Assembly (NCBI GenBank): GCA_013823655.1
Contig: PNMN01000005.1
Location: 1-33,920 of the forward strand
Direction of reading: 5' to 3'
From: Comamonadaceae bacterium
GTDB lineage: Bacteria; Pseudomonadota; Gammaproteobacteria; Burkholderiales; Burkholderiaceae_C
DNA length: 33,920 bases
Positions 19,033 through 28,067 of the stretch are shown here, piece by piece. Under the pieces are notes generated by a model, which was not told the DNA's origin, did not search any database, and saw only the letters and a program-made list of their open reading frames with translations. Every line of letters starts with the position of its first letter. Position 1 is the first letter of the stretch. The position numbers were made by a program, and so were the translations under genes.

Positions 19033-19218
19033 CTGCTTCACCGGGCCGGATCACACGGCGCAGCGCCCCGGGCAACAACGATCAGGTCTGTTTGAGCGCG
19101 GTGATCGCGCACGGGGAAAAGCCGATGAAACGGCGGCTGAACGCGCCATTTCGGCTGCAGATGTCCGTGGGTGTTGACGCTTTGGGCCACGAACACGGCA
19201 CCCCAAAAAGGGGCAGGC

Positions 19219-19270
19219 GCTGGAGGCCCGCTGGAGGCCCGCTGGAGGCCCGATGGAGGCCCGATGGAGC
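19219..19270. repeat. 11-bp tandem repeat, about 4.7 copies (G[CA]TGGAGGCCC)
   Basis: GCTGGAGGCCC x3, GATGGAGGCCC, then partial GATGGAG. Confidence 0.9.
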
Positions 19271-19450
19271 CGCCAGAGCGCGCGCTGGCCGCGCTGCTCC
19301 TCGTGTTGGCGGCGGGCAGTCGCCAGCAGCGCCGTCGCGCCTTGCCAGCCCACCCCTGGCAACCCACTCGGGCTTGCCGAATGGTGCCGATGGATCAGCA
19401 ACCGCCCACCCGGAGGTGGCGGTTTTCACATGGTCGGCCGGGTCTGGGCC

Positions 19451-19477
19451 GGATGCGCTGGATGCGCTGGATGCGCT
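19451..19477. repeat. 9-bp tandem repeat, 3 copies (GGATGCGCT)
   Basis: GGATGCGCTGGATGCGCTGGATGCGCT just downstream of the rplI stop. Confidence 0.9.
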
Positions 19478-19480
19478 GGA

Positions 19481-19933
19481 TCAGGCGGTTTCGCCCAGCA
19501 CCGAGACGGCAACGTCCACCGTCACGTCGGTGTGCAGGTTCACGCTCACCGTGTAGTCGCCCACGTTCTTCAGCGGGCCGTTGGGCATGCGAACTTGCGA
19601 CTTCGCGACGCTGAAGCCCTGCTTGTTCAGCTCTTCGGACACGTCGTGGTTGGTGACGGAGCCGAACAGGCGACCATCGACGCCGGCTTTCTGCGACAGC
19701 TTGAGCGCCACGGCAGACAGCTTTTCACCCAGCGCCCGGGCTTCGGCCAGTTTGGCGGCAGCGACTTTTTCGAGCTCGGCGCGGCGGGCTTCGAATTCGG
19801 CAATGGCCGATTGCGTGGCGCGGCGGGCACGACCGGCGGGGATCAGGAAGTTGCGGGCGTAGCCGTCCTTGACCCTGACCACATCGCCCAGGGCGCCGAG
19901 GTTGACAACTTTGTCGAGCAGAATGATTTGCAT
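19481..19933 (-). CDS. rplI: 50S ribosomal protein L9
   Basis: [32 protein letters not shown]; internal ATG at 19933 is the true start. Confidence 0.96.
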   Translation of the reverse strand: MQIILLDKVVNLGALGDVVRVKDGYARNFLIPAGRARRATQSAIAEFEARRAELEKVAAAKLAEARALGEKLSAVALKLSQKAGVDGRLFGSVTNHDVSEELNKQGFSVAKSQVRMPNGPLKNVGDYTVSVNLHTDVTVDVAVSVLGETA

Positions 19934-19946
19934 GTCAGTTTCCCTT

Positions 19947-20228
19947 TCAGACGCGGTGCTGGTCGCTGTAGGGCAGCATGGCCAGGAAGCGCGCACGCTT
20001 GATGGCGGTGGTGACCTGGCGCTGGTAGATGGCACGGGTGCCGGTCAGACGCGCGGGGATGATCTTGCCGTTTTCGGCGATGAAGTCGCGCAGGACGTCC
20101 ACGTCCTTGTAGTCCACTTCTTCGACGTTGGCCACGGTGAAGCGGCAGAAACGCTTGCGCTTGAACAGCAGCGACTGGGTGTTGCGCTTGGGGCGCTTGT
20201 CTTTGTTGAAACGTTTGGGGGAAGCCAT
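19947..20228 (-). CDS. rpsR: 30S ribosomal protein S18
   Basis: [61 protein letters not shown]. Confidence 0.97.
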   Translation of the reverse strand: MASPKRFNKDKRPKRNTQSLLFKRKRFCRFTVANVEEVDYKDVDVLRDFIAENGKIIPARLTGTRAIYQRQVTTAIKRARFLAMLPYSDQHRV

Positions 20229-20240
20229 GATGGGCCTTTC

Positions 20241-20542
20241 CTATGTTTTGCTGAAATCTTGGATATGGAACACAACGCCTTTGCCGTTGCGTGCATTCGC
20301 CAGGAAACCGTGAAACTCACAAACCGAATCCAGGCCCTGTCGGGACAGTGTTTCGGCCTGGGCACCGAAGGCCACGGCCCTCAGTTGCAGCTTCACCTGC
20401 TCGGGGTATCCATTTCGGTGACGGTGGATTCGTGCTCCAGCACGAGGTTCACAGCCGGGATGCCAGCCGGTGTGTAGCGCAGGCTCTGCACCTGCACCAC
20501 GACGGCGGACAACTGGAAACGGTTACCTGCTGACGCTGACAC
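20241..20542 (-). pseudogene. priB: Primosomal replication protein N (PriB) with apparent 1-nt frameshift
   Basis: Manual minus-strand translation gives SAVVVQVQSLRYTPAGIPAVNLVLEHESTVTEMDTP, then in another frame EQVKLQLRAVAFGAQAETLSRQGLDSVCEFHGFLANARNGKGVVFHIQDFSKT; conserved position between rpsF and rpsR. Start codon uncertain. Confidence 0.85.
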
Positions 20543-20550
20543 GCTCCGGA

Positions 20551-20976
20551 TCAGGCTTCGGCGCGCGGTTCGCGGGCTTCGCGCGGCTCACGGGGTTCGC
20601 GAGGTTCGCGGTGCTCACGCTGTTCGGGTGCGGCCAGCTTGCGGGCTTCTTCGCGCTCGACCGACTTCATCATGCTCGAAGGGCCGGTTTCGGCTTTCTT
20701 CTTCTGCACGGTCAGGTGGCGCAGCACGGCGTCGTTGAACTTGAAGGCGTGCTCCAGTTCGGCCATCACAGCCTGGTCGGCTTCGATGTTGACACACAGG
20801 TAGTGGGCTTTGGACAGCTTGTTGATCTGGTAAACCATCTGGCGACGGCCCCAGTCTTCCACGCGGTGGACCTTGCCGCCACCGGCGGTGATCATGCCCT
20901 TGTAACGCTCCAGCATGGCCGGAACCTGTTCGCTTTGGTCCGGATGGATCAGCAAAACGATTTCGTAATGACGCAT
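20551..20976 (-). CDS. rpsF: 30S ribosomal protein S6
   Basis: [29 protein letters not shown]; charged REPREPREP tail. Confidence 0.96.
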   Translation of the reverse strand: MRHYEIVLLIHPDQSEQVPAMLERYKGMITAGGGKVHRVEDWGRRQMVYQINKLSKAHYLCVNIEADQAVMAELEHAFKFNDAVLRHLTVQKKKAETGPSSMMKSVEREEARKLAAPEQREHREPREPREPREAREPRAEA

Positions 20977-21169
20977 AGACTCTCCTTGTGGATGACACCG
21001 GGCCGAAAACGACCCCGGTTTCTGATGAACAGCTGCCCCCAGCGTCGGTTTGGGGTGCAGCAAGGCAAGCCCGCGATTCTAGCAAGTTTCAGATGGCCTG
21101 CCAATCGGGCGTCTTCGGGGGCGATGCGGCAGGGCTCCACGAAGGGCTGGCGTTCTTCTGGCAGGAAGC

Positions 21170-21175
21170 TATAAT
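21170..21175 (+). promoter_or_regulatory. Candidate -10 element TATAAT of the rpsU promoter
   Basis: Perfect TATAAT about 130 bp upstream of rpsU; no clear consensus -35. Confidence 0.55.
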
Positions 21176-21303
21176 TCAAGGCTTTGCTGGCAAACCCCCG
21201 TCGGCCAATACTAGTTAACAGGCGGGGGAATTTTGCAGAAACGATGCCTGGGCCCGATCTTCCCGTTCATCCTCTTTCTGTGCATTCTGGAATTTCTTCT
21301 TCA

Positions 21304-21516
21304 ATGACGACCATCCGTGTAAAAGACAACGAGCCGTTTGACGTCGCCCTGCGCCGCTTCAAGCGCACCATCGAAAAACTCGGTCTGCTGACCGACCTGC
21401 GCGCCCGCGAGTTCTACGAAAAGCCGACCGCCGAGCGCAAGCGCAAGAAGGCCGCCGCCGTCAAGCGCCACTACAAGCGCGTGCGTTCGATGCAGCTGCC
21501 CAAGAAGTTGTACTGA
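21304..21516 (+). CDS. rpsU: 30S ribosomal protein S21
   Basis: [59 protein letters not shown]. Confidence 0.97.
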   Translation: MTTIRVKDNEPFDVALRRFKRTIEKLGLLTDLRAREFYEKPTAERKRKKAAAVKRHYKRVRSMQLPKKLY

Positions 21517-21537
21517 TTCTTCAGTCGCTTCGACAAA

Positions 21538-21569
21538 AACCCGCCCGGGACGCCGCAGCGGGTTTTTTT
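21538..21569 (+). terminator. Rho-independent terminator after rpsU
   Basis: AACCCGC ... GCGGGTT arms followed by a T run. Confidence 0.8.
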
Positions 21570-22500
21570 ACGTCTGCGCGCGCTGGTCCAGACGGGTTTT
21601 CAGGGCTTCGGCAGCCTCGCCCAGCGCCGCCTCGAAGTCGGCCCGCAGCGGGTGTTCGGTCCGCCAGCTGGGGCGGATCAGCGCCACGTGGAACGGGATG
21701 CTCACGCTCAGCGGTCGCACCACCAGGCCACCTTCAACCCCGTTGCCCGCCAGCTCCAGCGCCGTCAGCGGGTTGACGATGCCCAGCCCCAGCCCCTGGC
21801 GCACCAGGGCGCAGACCGACACCGCGCTCGGTGTCTCCAGCCGCAGGCTGCGCTCCACCCCGGCGGCGGCGAACAGCGCGTCCACCTGCTGGCGGTAGGG
21901 GTCGGTCGGCGCGAAGCTGATGAAGGGCTGGCCCGCAAAGTCGTCCGGAGTCAGCACCGGTTGCCGCGCCAAGAGGTGACCGGCGGGCAGCACCGCCACC
22001 TCGTCGGCCACCAGCAGGGTTTGCAGCGTGCAGGCGGCAGGCGGCTCGTGGCGTTCGGACAGACCGAGGTCGAAACGCTGCTCGGACAGCGCGGCCTCGA
22101 GCTGCGGCGACTCGATCGGCGTCAGACCCACCGCCGCCTCGGGCCGCTGCTGCACAAAGCGGCGCACCGCATCCGGCAGCAGCGCGTGCGACAGCGCGGG
22201 CAGGCAGGCCAGTTGCAGCCGCCCGTGCGCGTAAGCGCGCAACCCGACCGCGGTGGCCGCGATGCGCTCCAGCCCGACGTAGGACTGCTCCACCTCGTCC
22301 ATCAGCGCCAGCGCCCGCACCGTGGGTTTCAGGCGCCCCCTGATGCGCTCGAACAGGGCGAAGCCCAGCACCTGCTCCAGCCGCGCCAGCTCGCGGCTGA
22401 CGGTGGGCTGCGAGGTGTGCAGCAGCTCGGCGGCGCGCGTGACGTGGCCGGTGCCCATGACGGCGCGAAAGAAGTCGATCTGGCGGTGGCTGATTTTCAT
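21568..22500 (-). CDS. LysR-type transcriptional regulator divergent from lysA
   Basis: N-terminal HTH MKISHRQIDFFRAVMGTGHVTRAAELLHTSQPTVSRELARLEQVLGFALFER; divergent adjacent lysA. Confidence 0.93.
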   Translation of the reverse strand: MKISHRQIDFFRAVMGTGHVTRAAELLHTSQPTVSRELARLEQVLGFALFERIRGRLKPTVRALALMDEVEQSYVGLERIAATAVGLRAYAHGRLQLACLPALSHALLPDAVRRFVQQRPEAAVGLTPIESPQLEAALSEQRFDLGLSERHEPPAACTLQTLLVADEVAVLPAGHLLARQPVLTPDDFAGQPFISFAPTDPYRQQVDALFAAAGVERSLRLETPSAVSVCALVRQGLGLGIVNPLTALELAGNGVEGGLVVRPLSVSIPFHVALIRPSWRTEHPLRADFEAALGEAAEALKTRLDQRAQT

Positions 22501-22519
22501 ATCAATTGTGAATTGATAT
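22499..22519. promoter_or_regulatory. Perfect dyad overlapping the LysR-type gene start codon; candidate operator
   Basis: ATATCAATT-GTG-AATTGATAT in the lysR-lysA intergenic region. Confidence 0.75.
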
Positions 22520-22570
22520 CGGATTATCTGGCATTGCTCAATATGACCAGAACCGCGATCATCCGCACCC

Positions 22571-23821
22571 ATGAACCCCTTCTCCAACGCCCTGCTCCAG
22601 TCCCTGGCCCGCCAGCACGGCACCCCGCTGTGGGTCTACGACGCGGCCACCATCCGCGCACGCATCGCCGAACTGCGCGCCTTCGACACCATCCGCTTCG
22701 CCCAGAAAGCCAACTCCAACGTCCACCTGCTGCGTCTGATGCGCGAGCAGGGCGTGGTGGTGGATGCGGTCTCGCGCGGCGAGATCCTGCGCGCGCTGGC
22801 GGCCGGCTTCACCACCGAATTGAACGCCCAGGGGGCTTCGGGCATCGTCTTCACCGCCGACCTGTTCGACCACGCGACGCTGGCCACCGTCGTCGAACAC
22901 CGCGTGCCGGTCAACGCGGGCTCCATCGACATGCTGCACCAGCTCGGCGCGGTGTCGCCCGGCCACCCGGTGTGGCTGCGCATCAACCCCGGCTTTGGCC
23001 ACGGCCACAGCAACAAGACCAACACCGGCGGCGAACACAGCAAGCACGGCATCTGGCACGCCGAGCTGGATGCCGCGCTGGCCGCCGTGAAGCAGCACCG
23101 CCTGCGGCTCGTGGGCCTGCACATGCACATCGGCTCCGGCGTGGACTACGCCCACCTGCAAGAGGTGTGTCAGGCCATGGCGCAGCTGGTGAAGCGCGCG
23201 ACAGCAAACGAAGGCGTGGACCTGCAGGCCATTTCGGCCGGTGGCGGCCTGTCCATTCCCTACCGCGAAGGCGATGCCCGCATCGATACCGCGCACTACT
23301 TCAGCCTCTGGGACGCGGCGCGGCGCCAGATCGCCGCCCACCTCGGCCACGCGGTGCACCTGGAGATCGAACCGGGCCGCTTCCTGGTGGCCGAGGCGGG
23401 GGTGCTGCTGACCGAGGTGCGTGCCACCAAGCCCATGGGCAGCAAGCACTTCACGCTGGTCGATGCGGGCTTCTCGGACCTGATGCGCCCGTCCATGTAC
23501 GGCGCCTTCCACGGCATGGGCCTGATCCCGGCGGACGCCACGCCGCGCGCCACGGTGGAGACCGTGGTGGCCGGTCCGCTGTGCGAATCGGGCGACGTGT
23601 TCACCCAGGCCGAAGGCGGCGTGGTGCTCACGCGCGCGCTGCCGCAGGCCCAGGTGGGTGATCTGCTGGTGCTGCACGACGCCGGGGCCTATGGCGCCTC
23701 CATGTCCAGCAACTACAACAGCCGCCCGCTGGCGGCCGAGGTGCTGGTGGACGGTGACCGCCACCGGCTGATCCGCCGCCGCCAGACGGTGGAGGAATTG
23801 CTGTCTCTTGAACAGGTCTGA
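22571..23821 (+). CDS. lysA: Diaminopimelate decarboxylase
   Basis: FAQKANSNVHLLRLMREQGVVVDAVSRGEI, HMHIGSGV, EPGRFLVAEAG, VVAGPLCESGDVF. Confidence 0.96.
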   Translation: MNPFSNALLQSLARQHGTPLWVYDAATIRARIAELRAFDTIRFAQKANSNVHLLRLMREQGVVVDAVSRGEILRALAAGFTTELNAQGASGIVFTADLFDHATLATVVEHRVPVNAGSIDMLHQLGAVSPGHPVWLRINPGFGHGHSNKTNTGGEHSKHGIWHAELDAALAAVKQHRLRLVGLHMHIGSGVDYAHLQEVCQAMAQLVKRATANEGVDLQAISAGGGLSIPYREGDARIDTAHYFSLWDAARRQIAAHLGHAVHLEIEPGRFLVAEAGVLLTEVRATKPMGSKHFTLVDAGFSDLMRPSMYGAFHGMGLIPADATPRATVETVVAGPLCESGDVFTQAEGGVVLTRALPQAQVGDLLVLHDAGAYGASMSSNYNSRPLAAEVLVDGDRHRLIRRRQTVEELLSLEQV

Positions 23822-23860
23822 GAAAATCCAGGGCTTTCCGAACACCACAGCGAGAACACC

Positions 23861-24322
23861 ATGAGCCTCAAGGACCAGATCACCGAAGACATGAAGGCCG
23901 CCATGCGCGCCAAGGACAGCGAGCGCCTGGGCACCATCCGCCTGCTGACGGCGGCGATGAAACAGAAGGAAGTGGACGAGCGCGTGGCGCTGGACGACAC
24001 CATGGTGATCGCCATCGTGGACAAGCTGATCAAGCAGCGCAAGGACAGCATCGAGGCCTTCACCAAGGCCGGGCGCATGGACCTGGCCGACAAGGAAAGC
24101 GCCGAGATGAAGGTGCTGCAGGCCTACCTGCCGACGCGCCTGTCGGCAGACGAGGTGATGACCGAGGTCAAGACCATCGTCGCCGAACTCGCCGAAGAAC
24201 TGGGCCAGAAGGTGGGCCCGGGCGACATGGGCAAGGTCATGGGCGCGGTGAAAACCCGCCTGGCCGGCAAGGCCGACATGGGCCAGGTGTCGGCTGCGGT
24301 CAAGGCGGTGCTGGCGGGCTGA
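23861..24322 (+). CDS. GatB/YqeY domain-containing protein
   Basis: MSLKDQITEDMKAAMRAKDSERLGTIRLLTAAMKQKEVDER, QAYLPTRLSADEV, MGKVMGAVK. Confidence 0.93.
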   Translation: MSLKDQITEDMKAAMRAKDSERLGTIRLLTAAMKQKEVDERVALDDTMVIAIVDKLIKQRKDSIEAFTKAGRMDLADKESAEMKVLQAYLPTRLSADEVMTEVKTIVAELAEELGQKVGPGDMGKVMGAVKTRLAGKADMGQVSAAVKAVLAG

Positions 24323-24463
24323 GTGCGCGATTTTGAAAACAAACGATCGGCCATCGACCGCAAGGCAGCAACGGGCTTGAGCCATTGAAACCCCGGCACC
24401 CGATCCACCGACAGCGGCCCCACAGAACCCGAAACCGGGATCGTCGTACCCGTTTGTAGTCGG

Positions 24464-25528
24464 CTAAACCACCACCGGCTCCGGCTCCAGCCGGATGCCG
24501 AAACGTTCGTAGACGCTGGTCTGGATCGCCTTGGCCAGGGTCATGACCTCGCCGCCGGTGCAGGGGTGTTCGGCGTCGCCCTTGTTGACCAGCACCAGCG
24601 CCTGCTTCTCGTACACGCCGGCGTGGCCCACGCTCTTGCCTTTCCAGCCGCAGGCGTCGATCAGCCAGCCGGCCGCCAGCTTGATGCTGCCGTCGGCCAT
24701 GGGGTAATGCACCACCTTGGGTTCGCGCGCGATGATGTCGGCGCACTGCTCGGGCGTGACGGTCGGGTTTTTGAAGAAGCTGCCGGCGTTGCCGATGACG
24801 GCCGGGTCGGGCAGCTTGGCGCGGCGAATCGCCACCACCCAGTCAAAGATTTGCTGGGCATTGGGCGTGTGGAGACCGGTCTCGGCCATCTTGCGTTCCA
24901 GGTCCAGGTAACCGAGCACCGGCTTCCAGGGTTTGGGCAGCAGAAAACGCACCCGGGTGATGAGCGCGCGCCCGGCCAGGCCGAAGCCGCGCGCATCGGA
25001 CGGCGCGTGCTTGAAGACCGAGTCGCGGTAGCCAAAGCCGCACTGCGCGGCGTCCAGCGTGAAGGTTTTGCCGGTGTGCAGATCGACGGCGTCGAGCGAA
25101 TGAAAGCGGTCTTGCAGTTCCACCCCGTATGCCCCGATGTTCTGCACCGGCGAGGCACCCACCGAGCCGGGAATCAGCGCCATGTTTTCCAGCCCGGGCC
25201 AGCCCTGCGCCAGCGTCCAGGCCACGAAAGCGTGCCAGTTCTCGCCCGCACCGGCCTCCACCAGCCAGCCCTTGGGCGATTCTTCCAGCAGGCGCTTGCC
25301 CGGAATGTCCACCTTCAGCACCAGCGCCTTGATGTCGCCGGTGATCACCAGGTTGCTGCCGCCACCGAGCACGAACACCGGCGCGGTGGGCGACGGCGGC
25401 GCCCAGTCGGCGCTGGCCATGAGGGCGGCCAGATCGGCCTCGGAGCGCAGGCGCGCGAGGCGCTGCGCACGCGCCGCGATGCCAAAGGTGTTGAGCGGCT
25501 GGAGCGCCACATTGTTCTCGACTAACAT
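24464..25528 (-). CDS. murB: UDP-N-acetylenolpyruvoylglucosamine reductase
   Basis: [47 protein letters not shown]. Confidence 0.96.
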   Translation of the reverse strand: MLVENNVALQPLNTFGIAARAQRLARLRSEADLAALMASADWAPPSPTAPVFVLGGGSNLVITGDIKALVLKVDIPGKRLLEESPKGWLVEAGAGENWHAFVAWTLAQGWPGLENMALIPGSVGASPVQNIGAYGVELQDRFHSLDAVDLHTGKTFTLDAAQCGFGYRDSVFKHAPSDARGFGLAGRALITRVRFLLPKPWKPVLGYLDLERKMAETGLHTPNAQQIFDWVVAIRRAKLPDPAVIGNAGSFFKNPTVTPEQCADIIAREPKVVHYPMADGSIKLAAGWLIDACGWKGKSVGHAGVYEKQALVLVNKGDAEHPCTGGEVMTLAKAIQTSVYERFGIRLEPEPVVV

Positions 25529-25567
25529 CTGGCGATTGTCTCATTCACACCCTCCGGAACCCGCACC

Positions 25568-26059
25568 ATGCCCTCTTTTGACACCGTCCTTGAAGCCGAT
25601 CTGGTGGAAGTGAAAAACGCCGTCGAGCAGGTGGCGCGCGAAATCGGCACCCGCTTCGATTTCAAGGGCACCAGCGCCGCCATCGAGCTGAAAGACAAAG
25701 AGAAAGAAATCACCCTGTTCGGCGACGCCGACTTCCAGCTCACCCAGGTCAACGATGTGCTGATCGCCAAACTGGCCAAGCGCGGCGTGGACGTGCGCTT
25801 TCTCGACGCGGGCAAGGTCGAGAAGATCGGCGGCGACAAGGTCAAGCAGGTGGTGAAGGTGAAGAACGGCGTCAGCACCGAAGACGGCAAGAAGATCCAG
25901 CAGGTGCTCAAAGGCAGCAAGCTCAAGGTGCAGGGCGCCATCCAGGGCGACGCGGTGCGCGTGACCGGCGCCAAGCGCGACGACCTGCAGGCCGCGATGG
26001 CGCTGATCAAGAGCGAGCTGAAAGACCTGCCGCTGAGCTTCAACAATTTCAGGGACTGA
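25568..26059 (+). CDS. yajQ: YajQ family (DUF520) nucleotide-binding protein
   Basis: [40 protein letters not shown] ... AALALIKSEL-type C-terminus. Confidence 0.93.
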   Translation: MPSFDTVLEADLVEVKNAVEQVAREIGTRFDFKGTSAAIELKDKEKEITLFGDADFQLTQVNDVLIAKLAKRGVDVRFLDAGKVEKIGGDKVKQVVKVKNGVSTEDGKKIQQVLKGSKLKVQGAIQGDAVRVTGAKRDDLQAAMALIKSELKDLPLSFNNFRD

Positions 26060-26060
26060 G

Positions 26061-26142
26061 GCTCCCCCCGCGCCGCGCTGCGCGCGTCACCCCCCAGGGG
26101 ACGGCGTTGGCGGCCCGGCAAAACCGGTTCCGCGACGCCCTG
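26061..26142. repeat. Two-hairpin intergenic repeat, copy 1
   Basis: CCCC-CCA-GGGG then GGCGT..GCGG.CCGG-CAAAA-CCGG..CCGC.ACGCC; same layout as copy 2. Confidence 0.75.
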
Positions 26143-26156
26143 ATCGACTGCACCTC

Positions 26157-26804
26157 ATGCCCACGCCTTTGCTGCCCGCACTGATCCTTGGCCTCGCTGC
26201 GGGTGCTGCGTGGGCGCAGTCGGTGGCGCTCTCTGGGGTGGCGGGCTCCAGGGCGCTGCTGACCGTGGACGGTGCGGCACCGAAGTTTTTCAATCCGGGA
26301 CAGACACACCAGGGCGTGAAGCTGCTGAGCACCCAGGGCGAGAGCGCGGTGATCGAGGTCAATGGCCAGCGCCAGACGCTGCGCGTGGGCGATGCGCCGG
26401 TGAGCGTGGGGCGCGGCGCAGCCAGCGGAGGTGGGGCGCAGCGCATCGTGCTCACCGCCGACGGGCAGGGCCATTTCATGCCGCAAGGGCAGATCAATGG
26501 CCGGGCGGTGCAGTTCATGGTGGACACCGGCGCCACCGTGGTGGGCATCGGCGCGGCAGACGCCAGGCGCATCAACCTGAACTACGAGCAAGGCCAGAAG
26601 GTGCGCATGAACACGGCCAACGGCACCGCCATCGGTTACCGCATCCAGCTCGACAGCGTGCGCGTGGGCGATGTGCTGGTGCGCAATGTGGATGCCGTGG
26701 TGACGCCACAATCCATGCCCTACATCCTGCTGGGCAACAGCTTTCTCACGCGTTTCCAGATGCAGCGCAGCAACGACCAGCTGACGCTGGAAAAGCGCTT
26801 TTAG
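26157..26804 (+). CDS. Retropepsin-like aspartic protease (TIGR02281-type), secreted or periplasmic
   Basis: Signal-like N-terminus LLPALILGLAAGAAWA; active-site VQFMVDTGATVVGIGAADARRI; MPYILLGNSFLTRFQM. Confidence 0.88.
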   Translation: MPTPLLPALILGLAAGAAWAQSVALSGVAGSRALLTVDGAAPKFFNPGQTHQGVKLLSTQGESAVIEVNGQRQTLRVGDAPVSVGRGAASGGGAQRIVLTADGQGHFMPQGQINGRAVQFMVDTGATVVGIGAADARRINLNYEQGQKVRMNTANGTAIGYRIQLDSVRVGDVLVRNVDAVVTPQSMPYILLGNSFLTRFQMQRSNDQLTLEKRF

Positions 26805-26811
26805 ATTGGGT

Positions 26812-26903
26812 ACACCCCCATCGCCGGTTCGCTGCGCGTAAACGGCTCCGCCCCTCAAGGGGCAACACCTGCGGCCCGGCGGAGCCGGTTCCGCGGTGTT
26901 CTG
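26812..26903. repeat. Two-hairpin intergenic repeat, copy 2 (direct orientation)
   Basis: GCCCCT-CA-AGGGGC then AACACC.GCGG.CCGG-CGGAG-CCGG..CCGC.GGTGTT. Confidence 0.75.
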
Positions 26904-26933
26904 GTTGGGGCATCTTTTCCGGCTGGAGACGTA

Positions 26934-27299
26934 TCAGAACTGGACCTTCTGCGCCGCCGTGACCACGATCTCGATCTTCCAGGCCGGATCGGCCAGGGCG
27001 GCCTGCACGGTGGCGCGCGGCGGCGCGGTGCCGGGCACCACCCAGGCGTCCCACACCTCGTTCATGGCGCCGATCTCGCGGATGTCGGCCAGGAATATCT
27101 GCGTGCGCAAAATGCGCGACTTGTCGCTGCCCGCTTCCAGCAGGCGCTGCTGCACCTGCTCCAGCACATCCTGCGTCTGGGCCCGGATGTCGGTGGCCTC
27201 GCACTCGGGCACCATGCCCGCCAGGTAGACCACGCCGTTGAACACCGCCGCTTCGCTGTAGCGCGCGGCCACGCCGTGGCGGGTGATGTGCTGGCTCAT
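26934..27299 (-). CDS. RidA family protein
   Basis: YSEAAVFNGVVYLAGMVP, RILRTQIFLADI, WVVPGTAPPRATVQAAL. Confidence 0.92.
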   Translation of the reverse strand: MSQHITRHGVAARYSEAAVFNGVVYLAGMVPECEATDIRAQTQDVLEQVQQRLLEAGSDKSRILRTQIFLADIREIGAMNEVWDAWVVPGTAPPRATVQAALADPAWKIEIVVTAAQKVQF

Positions 27300-27925
27300 G
27301 GTTTCTTCGCCCCCAGCTTGCTCTCTTTGCCGGCCAGCAGGCGGTTGATGTTTTCGGCATGGCGCCAGACCAGCAGCAGGCCCATGACCGCCAGACTGAG
27401 GATCATCACACTCGGCGCGTTCCACGCCACGTGGTGGCCAAAGAGGTAGAAGGCCGGCGCGAAGATGGCCGTGACGATGGATGCGAGCGACGAGTAGCGG
27501 AAGAAGGTCGCGACGATCACCCAGGTGAGCAGCGAAGCCAGGCCGAGCCAGGGCTCGAAACCGACGATGACGCCCGCGGCCGTGGCCACCCCTTTGCCAC
27601 CGTGAAAGCCGAAGAACACCGGCCACAGGTGGCCCAGGAACGCGGCCAGGCCGACCAGCGCCACGGTGCCGTCGCCCAGCCCCCAGGCATCGCCCCACCA
27701 CTTGACGGCCACCACCGGCAACCAGCCCTTGAGCGCGTCGAGCAGCAGCGTGACGATGGCCGCTTTTTTGCTGCCCGAGCGCAGCACGTTGGTGGCACCG
27801 GGGTTCTTGCTGCCGTAGGTGCGCGGGTCGTTCAGGCCCATGACACGGCTGACGACCACGGCAAACGACAGCGAGCCGATCAGGTAGGCCACCACGGTGG
27901 CGATCAGGGGGTAAACGGCGTCCAA
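27296..27925 (-). CDS. plsY: Glycerol-3-phosphate acyltransferase PlsY
   Basis: YLIGSLSFAVVVSRVMGLNDPRTYGSKNPGATNVLRSGSK, GFHGGKGVATAAG; TTG start with AGGAG; 4-bp overlap with ridA start. Confidence 0.94.
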   Translation of the reverse strand: MDAVYPLIATVVAYLIGSLSFAVVVSRVMGLNDPRTYGSKNPGATNVLRSGSKKAAIVTLLLDALKGWLPVVAVKWWGDAWGLGDGTVALVGLAAFLGHLWPVFFGFHGGKGVATAAGVIVGFEPWLGLASLLTWVIVATFFRYSSLASIVTAIFAPAFYLFGHHVAWNAPSVMILSLAVMGLLLVWRHAENINRLLAGKESKLGAKKP

Positions 27926-28067
27926 GGCGGGCTCCTCGCGGGAATTCTTTGGGGGGGGTGCGGCCAGGCAGGCCCGGCGCAGGATGCGCTGATCGGCCTA
28001 TTCTGCCAGCGCGCCGTGCACCGACCGGGCGCCCAGCGGTCCGCTCAGCACGGCGCAGGAGCGCCGG

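Noticed and set aside
18959-19270. Possible CRISPR array
   Set aside because: Repeats are contiguous 11-bp units and one palindrome; no regular unique spacers and no cas genes.
19038-19429. Three overlapping minus-strand ORFs (109-116 aa) downstream of rplI
   Set aside because: All frames open over tandem repeats and GC-rich DNA; no conserved motif found, so treated as non-coding.
22559-24385. 608-aa minus-strand ORF opposite lysA and the YqeY-like gene
   Set aside because: Antisense to clear coding genes; no recognisable motifs.
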